Shown here: piece after piece, positions 8,103-14,971 of the stretch
Layout: each line of letters starts with the position of its first letter
Numbering within the stretch: the stretch's first letter is position 1
From: Kribbella steppae
Lineage (GTDB): Bacteria > Actinomycetota > Actinomycetes > Propionibacteriales > Kribbellaceae
Direction: 5' to 3'
Length of the DNA: 64,000 nucleotides
Assembly (NCBI RefSeq): GCF_004342025.1
Contig: NZ_SLWN01000010.1
Span: forward strand, 124,001 to 188,000
Notes under the pieces: model-generated
Databases searched by the model: none
Seen by the model: the letters and a program-made list of their open reading frames with translations, nothing else
Told to the model about the DNA's origin: nothing
Translations under genes and position numbers: made by a program

Positions 8103-9272
8103 ATGACAACGATCTGCGCCGACCAGGTAGCTCCCAGGACACAGGGCTGGGCCGCACCCGTGGCGATGGCGGCCACCGTGTTCACCGTTGTGACCGCGGA
8201 ACTGATGCCGGTCGGCCTGCTCACCCCGATCGGCTCCGCGCTGCACGTCAGCGAAGGAACGGCCGGCCTGACTCTGACCATGACAGGCGTTGTCTCGGCG
8301 CTCGCGGCTCCCGTGCTGCCGCTCCTGCTCGGCAAGCTCGACCGCCGGACTGTCCTGGTCGGTCTGATGGCACTGCTGGGTGCGGCCGGGCTGCTCGCAG
8401 CGGTCGCTCCCGGTTTCGGCGTACTGGCCGTCGCGAGGGTGCTGATGGGGATTTCGTTGGGCGGCGTTTGGCTGCTCACGGTCGGTCTGGCACCCCGGAT
8501 CGTCCCGCCGCACGCCGTAGGTCCGGCGACCTCGCTCATCTTCAGCGGCATCGGAATCGCTTCTGTGCTTGGCATTCCAGCCGGTGCCTACGTCGGTGAG
8601 CTGATCGGGTGGCGCTGGGCCTTCGCGGCCGTCGGTGTCCTGTCAGGAGTCTTGGCCGTCGCACTCGCTTTCCTGCTGCCTCCGCTTCCCGCCGCGAAAG
8701 CAGTCCGGCTGGGTGATGTCCTCGCGGTCCTCAAGATCAAGCAGGTCCGCGTTGGACTCGTCCTGGTCGCACTTGTTGTCACCGGTCACTTCTCGGCGTA
8801 CACCTACGTCCGTCCGCTGCTGGAGAAGCTCGCCGGCATCAGCCCCACGCTGATCGGCAGCCTGCTCCTCGCGTACGGCGTGGCCGGCGTACTGGGCAAC
8901 TTCCTCACCGGGTCCATGCGTCCCGCTCGCGCCATGACCTTCATCGCAGCCGGTGTCGCGGCCGCGAGCATCGTGATGCCCTTCCTGGGTACGACGCTCA
9001 CCGGAGCCCTGATCCTGTTGCTGGTCTGGGGTCTCGCGTACGGCGGTACGAGCGTGAGCACCCAGGCATGGGGTCACGCGGCGGCACCTACTGCCCCCGA
9101 AGCATCGTCCGCCGTACTCGTGGGGGTGTACAACGGCTCGATCGCACTCGGTGCCTTCACCGGCGGCCAGGTCGCCGACCACGTCGGTACGACGACCGTC
9201 ACCTGGCTACCCGCGATCCTCGGGACCGCTGCGCTGGTCGTCGTACTAGCGAACCGCCGCCAGCGCGGCTGA
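8103..9272 (+). CDS. MFS transporter, DHA1-type drug/sugar efflux family
   Basis: 389 residues, about 12 hydrophobic helices, normal for DHA1 exporters (AraJ/CmlA/PbuE-like). N-terminal TM1 reads TVFTVVTAELMPVGLLTPI. The loop after TM2 contains LGKLDRRTVLVG (motif A-like) and TM4-5 contains RVLMGISLGGVW. It probably exports a small molecule under control of the divergent LysR regulator. Its last 27 bp overlap the 3' end of the R2lox gene on the opposite strand. Confidence 0.88.
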   Translation: MTTICADQVAPRTQGWAAPVAMAATVFTVVTAELMPVGLLTPIGSALHVSEGTAGLTLTMTGVVSALAAPVLPLLLGKLDRRTVLVGLMALLGAAGLLAAVAPGFGVLAVARVLMGISLGGVWLLTVGLAPRIVPPHAVGPATSLIFSGIGIASVLGIPAGAYVGELIGWRWAFAAVGVLSGVLAVALAFLLPPLPAAKAVRLGDVLAVLKIKQVRVGLVLVALVVTGHFSAYTYVRPLLEKLAGISPTLIGSLLLAYGVAGVLGNFLTGSMRPARAMTFIAAGVAAASIVMPFLGTTLTGALILLLVWGLAYGGTSVSTQAWGHAAAPTAPEASSAVLVGVYNGSIALGAFTGGQVADHVGTTTVTWLPAILGTAALVVVLANRRQRG

Positions 9273-10199
9273 GTCCTCGTCGCCGAAGACGTCCTCGAGT
9301 TTCTCAGGGGAGTAGTCGAGGTCGATCCCGGCCACGTCCGCGCCGACCGCCGACTCGATCGCGCCGAGGCGGCGGGTCGCGCGGTCGCCGGCGTACGTCA
9401 TCAGCGCGGTCGGGTTGATCTCCGGCGGGAGCTCGGGGGAGTTGTCCATCGCCCACTGGATCTGGGTCAGCGCGTGTGGGAGGAGTTCCTCCATCGTGTC
9501 GGTGACGACCTTCCAGTTCGACGCGTCCGCCGCGACATGGCGGCGGCAGGTGAAGGTGCCCCAGGCCATGTGCCGGCGTTCGTCGTCGCCGATCCGGCGG
9601 ATCAGCTCCTGCATACCGGGCAGGACGCCGCGCGACGTACAGAGCAGGTTCCACGCGTGGTACCCGGTCAGCGCCAGGGTCCCTTCCACCACGTGGTTGT
9701 AGGTCACCGAAGCGCGGACCTGGTTGGCCGGGGACGGGTCGTCGGCGAGTGACTTGAGGGCGACCGGCAGTGCCTCGTAGAAGATGGCGCGGTAGCCGGG
9801 GTTGTTCTCGACGTAGTGGTGCAGGTCCTCGGTGATGCCGACCGCGTCCAGCCAGAGCCGGAAGACCGCGGTGTGCTTGGCCTCCTCGAAACAGAACTGG
9901 GTCAGGTACATCTCGTCGCCGAACCGTCCCTCGGCCGCCATCGCCTGCAGGAACGGCTGCAGGTCCTCGGTGACCGCCTCCTCACCGGCGATGAACTGGG
10001 CGCACAGCAGCAACGCGTTGTCCTTGTCGTTGTCGCTGAGCTCCTGCCAGTCTTTGGCGTCCTGGCCGAAGTCGATGTCGCGCGGGTTCCAGAACTTGCG
10101 GTTGCCCTTGTCGAACAACCGCAGCGGCAGCGCCTCCCAGTTGAGCCCGCCGGACCGCAGCGAGCTGAAACCCTTGCGATGAAGGGGATTCGTGGTCAT
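9246..10199 (-). CDS. R2-like ligand-binding oxidase (R2lox), Mn/Fe cofactor
   Basis: 317 residues, ferritin-fold, close in length to the Mycobacterium tuberculosis R2lox (Rv0233, 314 aa). All hallmark residues are present with a constant +5 offset from my recollection of that protein: metal ligands Glu73, Glu106, His109, Glu172, Glu207 and His210, plus the Val76/Tyr167 pair that forms the Val-Tyr ether cross-link. R2lox binds a long-chain fatty-acid-like ligand and performs two-electron oxidations; the substrate is unknown. The ATG overlaps the TGA of the conserved leader peptide gene (10196-10321) as ATGA. Upstream on the same strand are TetR and a TauD-type dioxygenase, suggesting one operon. 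Confidence 0.93.
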   Translation of the reverse strand: MTTNPLHRKGFSSLRSGGLNWEALPLRLFDKGNRKFWNPRDIDFGQDAKDWQELSDNDKDNALLLCAQFIAGEEAVTEDLQPFLQAMAAEGRFGDEMYLTQFCFEEAKHTAVFRLWLDAVGITEDLHHYVENNPGYRAIFYEALPVALKSLADDPSPANQVRASVTYNHVVEGTLALTGYHAWNLLCTSRGVLPGMQELIRRIGDDERRHMAWGTFTCRRHVAADASNWKVVTDTMEELLPHALTQIQWAMDNSPELPPEINPTALMTYAGDRATRRLGAIESAVGADVAGIDLDYSPEKLEDVFGDEDSAALAAVR

Positions 10200-10321
10200 G
10201 GGGCCTCCCGGCCTGGACTGAGGAGTGGAGGGAGCGAAGCGACTGGAGCGACGAGGGAAGGCCGGGAGTCAAGGCCCCGTGACCCTGCCGGCGCCGGAGG
10301 CCCGGCCAAAAGCACCGTCAT
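10196..10321 (-). CDS. Conserved leader peptide, copy 1 (41 aa), coupled to R2lox
   Basis: ATG at 10319-10321, preceded by AGGAGG 5 nt upstream, and TGA at 10196-10198 overlapping the R2lox ATG. It begins MTVLLAGPPAPAG and ends LLSPGREAP, is proline-rich, and is near-identical in its second half to the ORFs at 40837 and 60715. Its own ATG overlaps the TGA of the tetR gene as ATGA, so tetR, leader and R2lox are joined by two stop/start overlaps. As RNA, CTCCCGGCCT can pair with AGGCCGGGAG just before the R2lox ATG, burying its Shine-Dalgarno. Translation through the leader would open this helix. Function is inferred; I know of no described family. Confidence 0.65.
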   Translation of the reverse strand: MTVLLAGPPAPAGSRGLDSRPSLVAPVASLPPLLSPGREAP

Positions 10322-10908
10322 CCGTGCCTCCTGCTCTCGGACAGAAACGGACTGAGGACGCGAGCCAGCTGCGCCGCCACCGCCGGCGGGGGAGGGCCTG
10401 GCGTGACGATGTGGCTGAGGACGACGCGCAAGGCGACGTCGACGCAGCTGGTCGCGTCCTCCGGTGGTACCTCCGGCCAGTGCTCTCTGACGTGCTCACC
10501 CAGCCGTAGGTGTGCCACCTCCAGCACCTGCTGCCCCCGTGTGGTCAGCAGTTGACTGGCCTGGTCCGATCCCGGCTGGCCGAGCGCCGCCTTCACCAGC
10601 GGGTTCTCCCCGGCCAGTGCGAGCGCCCGCTCGACCGCGGCCTGCAGACCGTCGATCGGATCGGAATGCTCGGCTAGCGCTGCGTTCACGTCCAGCAGGA
10701 ACCGCTCGGTCTCGCGTGTTGCAACCGCCTGCAGCACGCCCCATTTGTCACCGAACTCGTTGTAGACGGTCTGCCGGGACACACCGGTACGACGGGCCAC
10801 CTCGTTCATCCGCAGCCCGTCGTACCCGCCCGCCACGATCGCGTCGTACGCGGCGTCCAGCAGCTCGTCGCGCAGTCGGCGCTTGGTCCGGTCGGCGAAC
10901 GAGTCCAT
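10318..10908 (-). CDS. TetR-family regulator
   Basis: 196 residues. The N-terminal TetR HTH (about residues 10-57) contains AYDAIVAGGYDGLRMNEVARRTGVSR-like helices and TVYNEFGDKWGVL. The C-terminal ligand domain is of the TetR_C type seen in fatty-acid or hydrocarbon sensors. It lies 55 bp after the dioxygenase gene and its stop overlaps the leader peptide start, so it probably controls this dioxygenase/R2lox group. An inverted repeat at 10920-10944 directly upstream is the likely autoregulatory operator. Confidence 0.9.
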   Translation of the reverse strand: MDSFADRTKRRLRDELLDAAYDAIVAGGYDGLRMNEVARRTGVSRQTVYNEFGDKWGVLQAVATRETERFLLDVNAALAEHSDPIDGLQAAVERALALAGENPLVKAALGQPGSDQASQLLTTRGQQVLEVAHLRLGEHVREHWPEVPPEDATSCVDVALRVVLSHIVTPGPPPPAVAAQLARVLSPFLSESRRHG

Positions 10909-10919
10909 GAGACCGAGGG

Positions 10920-10944
10920 TTTACATTTCTTCCTCGAATGTCAA
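10920..10944. promoter_or_regulatory. TetR operator / promoter
   Basis: TTTACATT and AATGTCAA flank a 9-bp spacer (10920-10944), an inverted repeat with 7 of 8 matches. On the minus strand the same bases supply a TTGACA -35 box for tetR. The position, 12-36 bp before the tetR start, suits autorepression. Confidence 0.55.
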
Positions 10945-10963
10945 GACGTCGGACAGAGTGTCC

Positions 10964-11893
10964 TCAGTTGTCAAGTGAGGAGAAGTGCTCCGCATCACCG
11001 GTCCGGGGCGTACTGCGGACGCCGTCGATGCTGACCGGGATGTCGCCGGCCAGGGTGATCCGGTGCAGTCGCCGCGGCTGGTCGTCGTAGTCCGCGACGC
11101 CGTAGTGCTGGGTCGCCCGGTTGTCCCAGATCGCCAGGTCGCCGGGCTGCCACTGCCAGCGGACGGTGTTGTCGAGGTTCGTGATGCGGTTCTGCAGCAG
11201 CTGGAACAACGCGGTCGTCTCGGCCGAGGTGAAGCCGACGAAGCGCCGGACGAAGTGACCCAGCACCAGCGAGCGCTCGCCGGTCTCGGGGTGGATGCGG
11301 ACGACCGGGTGCTCGGTCTCGAACAGCTTCGAGACGAACTGCTTGCGGTGCTCCTCGACCTTCACGTCCACCCCGCCGATCCGGGTCTCGTCGACCCGCC
11401 CGGCGTAGTCGTAGACGTTGCTGTGCACGGCCCACAGCCGGTCCACCAGGGCCTGCAGGGGGACGGGCAGCTTCGCGTACGCCGTCACGGTATTGGCCCA
11501 CGTGGTCGCCCCGCCATACGCGGGCAGGGTGACGGCGCGGAGCAGGCTGATCGCGGGGATCCGGTCGACGAACGTGACATCGGTGTGCCAGCTGTTCGCC
11601 TTGCCGTAGTCGGAGTCGATCGGCAGCACGTGCTCGGCGCCCTCGAGGCTCTTCGAGGTCGGGTGGGCGAGCGTCGGCGTACCGAGGAGCTTGGCGAAGG
11701 CGAGCTGGCCGGCGTCGTCGAGGTGCTGCTGCTCGCGGAAGAAGATCACCTTGTGGTCGAGCAGCGCCTGCCGGATCGCGCTGACGGTCTGCTCGGGCAG
11801 GTCGCCGCCGAGGCGGACGTTGCCGATCACGGCGCCGATCGCGCCACCGGCCTTGCTGACGGTGATCTCAGGTGCTTCCAGCTGAGTGGTCAT
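10964..11893 (-). CDS. TauD/TfdA family 2-oxoglutarate/Fe(II) dioxygenase
   Basis: 309 residues, normal for TauD-type enzymes. The Fe(II) facial triad is visible as WHTD (His and Asp at about 104 and 106) and a distal His in RRLHRITLAGD. A 2-oxoglutarate-binding Arg follows in that block. Such enzymes hydroxylate taurine or other sulfonates (or sulfate esters) to release sulfite or sulfate, using 2-oxoglutarate and O2. The substrate is not certain. GGGAG lies 6-9 nt before the ATG. It is first in a minus-strand cluster with tetR, leader peptide and R2lox. Confidence 0.9.
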   Translation of the reverse strand: MTTQLEAPEITVSKAGGAIGAVIGNVRLGGDLPEQTVSAIRQALLDHKVIFFREQQHLDDAGQLAFAKLLGTPTLAHPTSKSLEGAEHVLPIDSDYGKANSWHTDVTFVDRIPAISLLRAVTLPAYGGATTWANTVTAYAKLPVPLQALVDRLWAVHSNVYDYAGRVDETRIGGVDVKVEEHRKQFVSKLFETEHPVVRIHPETGERSLVLGHFVRRFVGFTSAETTALFQLLQNRITNLDNTVRWQWQPGDLAIWDNRATQHYGVADYDDQPRRLHRITLAGDIPVSIDGVRSTPRTGDAEHFSSLDN

Positions 11894-11918
11894 TCGAGCT
11901 CCCTCGGAGTGTCGGTTA

Positions 11919-11941
11919 ATACTCAGTTTCCTACTGAATTA
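11919..11941. promoter_or_regulatory. Inverted repeat upstream of the TauD-type gene
   Basis: TCAGT (11923-11927) and ACTGA (11933-11937) form an inverted repeat with a 5-bp spacer in an AT-rich stretch 26-48 bp before the dioxygenase start. It overlaps the expected promoter and may bind a sulfur or Rrf2-type regulator. The assignment is weak. Confidence 0.4.
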
Positions 11942-11976
11942 CTAGACATATGGGATAGTCCGGCATCCGAGATCGC

Positions 11977-12065
11977 GGACCGCCGGGCCATCACAACTCC
12001 GGCGTCGCAGGCGTTGTGAGCGTGGAGGGGCCGCAGTGCGGGCGATTGTGATGGCCTGGCGGTCC
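11977..12065. repeat. Long inverted repeat with alternative pairing
   Basis: Arms 11977-11996 (GGACCGCCGGGCCATCACAA) and 12046-12065 are complementary over 20 bp with one mismatch, around a 49-bp spacer. Inside, CACAAC (11992-11997) can instead pair with GTTGTG (12013-12018), so two hairpins compete. It sits between the divergent dioxygenase and HAD-LarE genes, upstream of the latter's apparent leaderless promoter (TAGGGT at 12105-12110). It is therefore either a DNA-level element or part of an unseen transcript. Confidence 0.6.
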
Positions 12066-12117
12066 GGTTTCGGGATGCGAGACCGGGCGAGGATCGGGAG
12101 CACGTAGGGTTGGGGAC

Positions 12118-13587
12118 GTGTCAACCGCCGAGATCCAGCCTGCCGCCGCCACGTTCGATGTGCCGGAACTCGTGGTCGGGTTCGACCTGGACATGACGCT
12201 GATCGACTCCCGGCCGGGGATCCAGGCTGTCTGGGACCTACTGGCCGCCGAGACCGGCGTACCGATCGACACCGACCTGGTGGTGAGCCGGCTCGGGCCG
12301 CCGCTGACCTGGGAGATGGCGAACTGGTTCCCGCCCGAGCAGGTCGACGCGATGGTCTCCCGCTACCGCGAGCACTACCCGTCGCACGCGATCACGGGGA
12401 GTCTGCCACTCCCTGGCGTGCTCGAGTCGTTGGCCGCCGTACGGGCGTTGCGCGGCCGGACGATGGTGGTCTCGGCGAAGTACACGCCCTCGGTCGTGCT
12501 GCACCTGGAGCACCTCGGGCTGGACGTCGACGAGCCGGTCGGTGATCTGCACGGTGCCGAGAAGGGCATCGCGCTGCGGGAGCACCAGGCGACGATCTAT
12601 GTCGGCGACCACACCGCCGACATCGACGGCGCGCGTGCTGCCGGTGCGGTCGCGGTGAGCGTGGCCACTGGCCCGTTCACTGCTGACGAGCTCCGGGCGT
12701 ACGGCGCTGACGTCGTACTGAATGACTTGACCGAGTTCCCGGCCTGGCTGGACGCGTATGTGCTCGAGCAGCGGCTGGAAGCGTTGATGCGGCGGTTGTC
12801 GGGCTACAAGAACATGGTCGTTGCGTTCAGCGGCGGTGCCGACTCGGCGTTCCTGCTGGCGGCCGCGGCGCGGGCGATCGGCCCGGCGAACGTGATCGCC
12901 GCGACCGCGGTATCGCCGAGTCTTCCGGTCGCCGAGCTGGAGCCCGCTGCGCGGTTCGCGGACGGCATCGGCGTACGGCATGTCACTCCGCACACGCACG
13001 AGATGGACCGTGAGGGGTATCAGGCCAACGCGGGCGACCGGTGCTACTTCTGCAAGGCCGAACTGGTGGAGACGTTGCAGCCGATCGCGGACGAGTTCGG
13101 GATCACCGCGATCGCGACCGGCACGAACGCCGACGACGCGATCGCCGGGTTCCGGCCGGGAATCCGGGCCGCGTTCGAGCGGGGTGCGATCACGCCGCTG
13201 AAGGATGCGCGGCTGACCAAGGCGCAGATCCGCGAGGCGTCCCGGAGCTGGGGTCTGGAGACCTCGGACAAGCCGGCGGCCGCCTGCCTGTCGAGCCGGA
13301 TCGCGTACGGCATCCGGATCACGCCGAACCTGCTGGCCCGGGTCGACCGGGCCGAACAGACGGTCCGTTCACTGCTCACGCCGTACGGCGTCGAGAACGT
13401 CCGGGTCCGCGATGTCGGGCAGACGGCGAGTATCGAGATCGATGCCCGGCTGCTGGATCAGGTGGACCATCAAAGGCTCGTCGACGCGGTCGTGGCCGAA
13501 GGATTCCCAGCCGCTCAGGTCGATCCTCGCGGCTTCCGTTCCGGGTCGATGAACGAACGGTTGAAGGACCCGGAGAAGTACCGGTAG
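12118..13587 (+). CDS. larE: HAD hydrolase-LarE fusion (ATP-dependent sacrificial sulfur transferase)
   Basis: 489 residues with two domains. Residues ~18-215 are a HAD-superfamily phosphatase: motif I GFDLDMTLIDSRPG, motif II VVSAKY, and a C-terminal YVGDHTADIDGARAAG. Residues ~225-489 are LarE, a PP-loop enzyme with VAFSGGADSAFLL, a CxxC in RCYFCK, and ACLSSRIAYG with a conserved Cys. LarE donates sulfur, from its own cysteine or an Fe-S cluster, to build the nickel-pincer nucleotide cofactor of lactate racemase and related enzymes. LarB, LarC and LarA are not in this window. The GTG start is probably leaderless (TAGGGT, 7 nt, GTG). The fusion is unusual; the HAD domain's substrate is unknown. 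Confidence 0.85.
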   Translation: MSTAEIQPAAATFDVPELVVGFDLDMTLIDSRPGIQAVWDLLAAETGVPIDTDLVVSRLGPPLTWEMANWFPPEQVDAMVSRYREHYPSHAITGSLPLPGVLESLAAVRALRGRTMVVSAKYTPSVVLHLEHLGLDVDEPVGDLHGAEKGIALREHQATIYVGDHTADIDGARAAGAVAVSVATGPFTADELRAYGADVVLNDLTEFPAWLDAYVLEQRLEALMRRLSGYKNMVVAFSGGADSAFLLAAAARAIGPANVIAATAVSPSLPVAELEPAARFADGIGVRHVTPHTHEMDREGYQANAGDRCYFCKAELVETLQPIADEFGITAIATGTNADDAIAGFRPGIRAAFERGAITPLKDARLTKAQIREASRSWGLETSDKPAAACLSSRIAYGIRITPNLLARVDRAEQTVRSLLTPYGVENVRVRDVGQTASIEIDARLLDQVDHQRLVDAVVAEGFPAAQVDPRGFRSGSMNERLKDPEKYR

Positions 13588-13712
13588 TAGTGCGGAATCC
13601 TCGCCGCGTCAGATAATTTTCCTGAGGCGCCGCGGCGCTGGTTCACGTACGCTGGGTAGCCGATCGGGCAGCCCGCCCGTCCTGTTCCGACGATTGACAA
13701 CAAGAGGTTCTC

Positions 13713-14096
13713 GTGCCCGTTGGCAAGGTCAAGTGGTATGACTCCGAGAAGGGGTTCGGTTTCCTCAGCAAAGAGGAGGGCGGGGACGTCTACGTTCGCA
13801 ACGACGCCCTGCCCGCCGGAGTGACGAACCTCAAGCCGGGCCAGAAGGTCGAGTTCGGTGTCGTCGAGGGACGCAGGGGTGAGCAGGCTCTCCAGGTCCG
13901 GCTGATCGACCCGCCGCCGTCGGTGGCGAAGGCGATGCGGCCGAAGCCGGAGGAGATGCAACTCGTCATCGAGGACCTGATCAAGCTGCTCGACAACCTG
14001 GGCGAGGGTTACCGCCGCGGCCGCCAGCCCGACGGCAAGGCCGCCCGCCAGGTCGCGACCGTACTGCGCGGCGTCGCCGACAAGCTGGACGTCTAG
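13713..14096 (+). CDS. Cold-shock domain protein with C-terminal extension
   Basis: 127 residues. Residues 1-65 are a CspA-type OB fold (GKVKWYDSEKGFGFLSKEEGG, then DVYVRNDAL) with RNP1 KGFGF and RNP2 VYVR for single-stranded RNA/DNA binding. A helical C-terminal tail of about 60 residues (EEMQLVIEDLIKLLDNLGEGY) is typical of a longer actinobacterial subgroup, about twice the size of a plain Csp. It probably acts as an RNA chaperone in the cytoplasm. The GTG at 13713 has AAGAGG upstream. The closest conserved neighbours (MFS and DUF3027 genes) are displaced by the TetR/MFS pair at 14107-16483. Confidence 0.9.
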   Translation: MPVGKVKWYDSEKGFGFLSKEEGGDVYVRNDALPAGVTNLKPGQKVEFGVVEGRRGEQALQVRLIDPPPSVAKAMRPKPEEMQLVIEDLIKLLDNLGEGYRRGRQPDGKAARQVATVLRGVADKLDV

Positions 14097-14106
14097 GGCA
14101 CGTCTC

Positions 14107-14853
14107 TCAAGACGCACCCTGGTCGCGGCGGTCGATCCGGGACTGGATGCCGTCGAGGACGGTGTCCAGTCCGAAGTCGAACTCGCTCGGGTCGCCGTCG
14201 TCCTGGTGGGCGTCCGGGCCGATCAGGCTGGCATTGATCGCCGGGAAACGGTCCGGGTCGGCGAGCAGTTCGAGGCGCCGGGCATAGAGCCGGTCGGCCT
14301 CGCGCGCCACCTCCGCCGGCCGCGTCTGCATGTCCGCGGTGATCTGGACCGTGCCGCGGACGTAGATGTTCACCAGCAGCATCGACGACAACCGCTCCGG
14401 CGGCGGCAGCGTGGTGTCCTCGAACGCGCGCAGTCCGTGCTCCATCCAGACCAGCTGGTTCGGTGACAGCGGCGGTTCGAACACCGGCACCTGGAGGATC
14501 CACGGGTGCCGCACCATCGCGTCCCGGAACGCCTCCGCCCAGACCGTGATCCGCTCCCGCCAGCTCGGTTGATCCAGGCTCGGCGGTACGCCGAAGGCGT
14601 GGTCGAGCATCACCACGTACAGGTCGTCCTTGGAGTCGACGTACCGGTAGAGCGACATCGTGGTGAAGCCGAGCTCGGCCGCCACCTTGCTCATCGAGAC
14701 CGCGGCCAGCCCGCCGGTGTCCGCCAGCTTGATCGCGGCCCGGCCGATATCGGTGATGTGGAAGGCCGGCTTCGGCCCCGGCCGAAGCCGGCGTTCGATG
14801 CCCCACAGCTGCTCCAGCACCCGCGGCAGCTCCACTGGCGTCTCGTCGCTCAT
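14107..14853 (-). CDS. TetR-family regulator (TetR_C_1-like)
   Basis: 248 residues with the HTH at about 33-80 (AAIKLADTGGLAAVSMSKVA, then TTMSLYRYVDSKDDLYV) after an N-terminal extension. The C-terminal domain is of the tetracycline-repressor-like TetR_C_1 class (EFDFGLDTVLDGI near the end). It is divergent from the MFS exporter at 14972, with a nearly perfect 35-bp palindrome between them, so it most likely represses that exporter and itself. Confidence 0.92.
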   Translation of the reverse strand: MSDETPVELPRVLEQLWGIERRLRPGPKPAFHITDIGRAAIKLADTGGLAAVSMSKVAAELGFTTMSLYRYVDSKDDLYVVMLDHAFGVPPSLDQPSWRERITVWAEAFRDAMVRHPWILQVPVFEPPLSPNQLVWMEHGLRAFEDTTLPPPERLSSMLLVNIYVRGTVQITADMQTRPAEVAREADRLYARRLELLADPDRFPAINASLIGPDAHQDDGDPSEFDFGLDTVLDGIQSRIDRRDQGAS

Positions 14854-14919
14854 CTCGTCCTCTCGTCTCGGCCACCTCGAAGTTTATTTGTTTACATCAT
14901 AGACAGATGCGGCTATGGT

Positions 14920-14954
14920 CTGTGTACGGCGCACACAGTGTGCGTCGTACACAG
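14920..14954. promoter_or_regulatory. TetR operator, 35-bp palindrome
   Basis: Arms of 17 bp (14920-14936 and 14938-14954) around one central base, with a single mismatched pair. The arm starts CTGTGTACG and ends GCACAC. It lies 18 bp before the MFS start codon and overlaps its promoter region. This is a strong operator candidate for the divergent TetR. Confidence 0.8.
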
Positions 14955-14971
14955 ATCTCTGAGGGGTTGTC

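Noticed and set aside
9982..10272. Other-frame ORFs over the leader peptides (also 40886-41503 and 60728-61162)
   Set aside because: They run out of frame through the well-conserved R2lox, membrane protein and CGNR genes. Only the frame ending at ATGA keeps both a start and an exact gene-to-gene boundary in all three copies.
10196..10321. Leader repeat as a MITE (transposable inverted-repeat element)
   Set aside because: The inverted arms are suggestive, but no target-site duplication is visible and each copy ends precisely at a start codon. Kept as an alternative only.
14920..14954. Terminator
   Set aside because: The 35-bp palindrome lies between divergent start codons, so an operator is far more likely.
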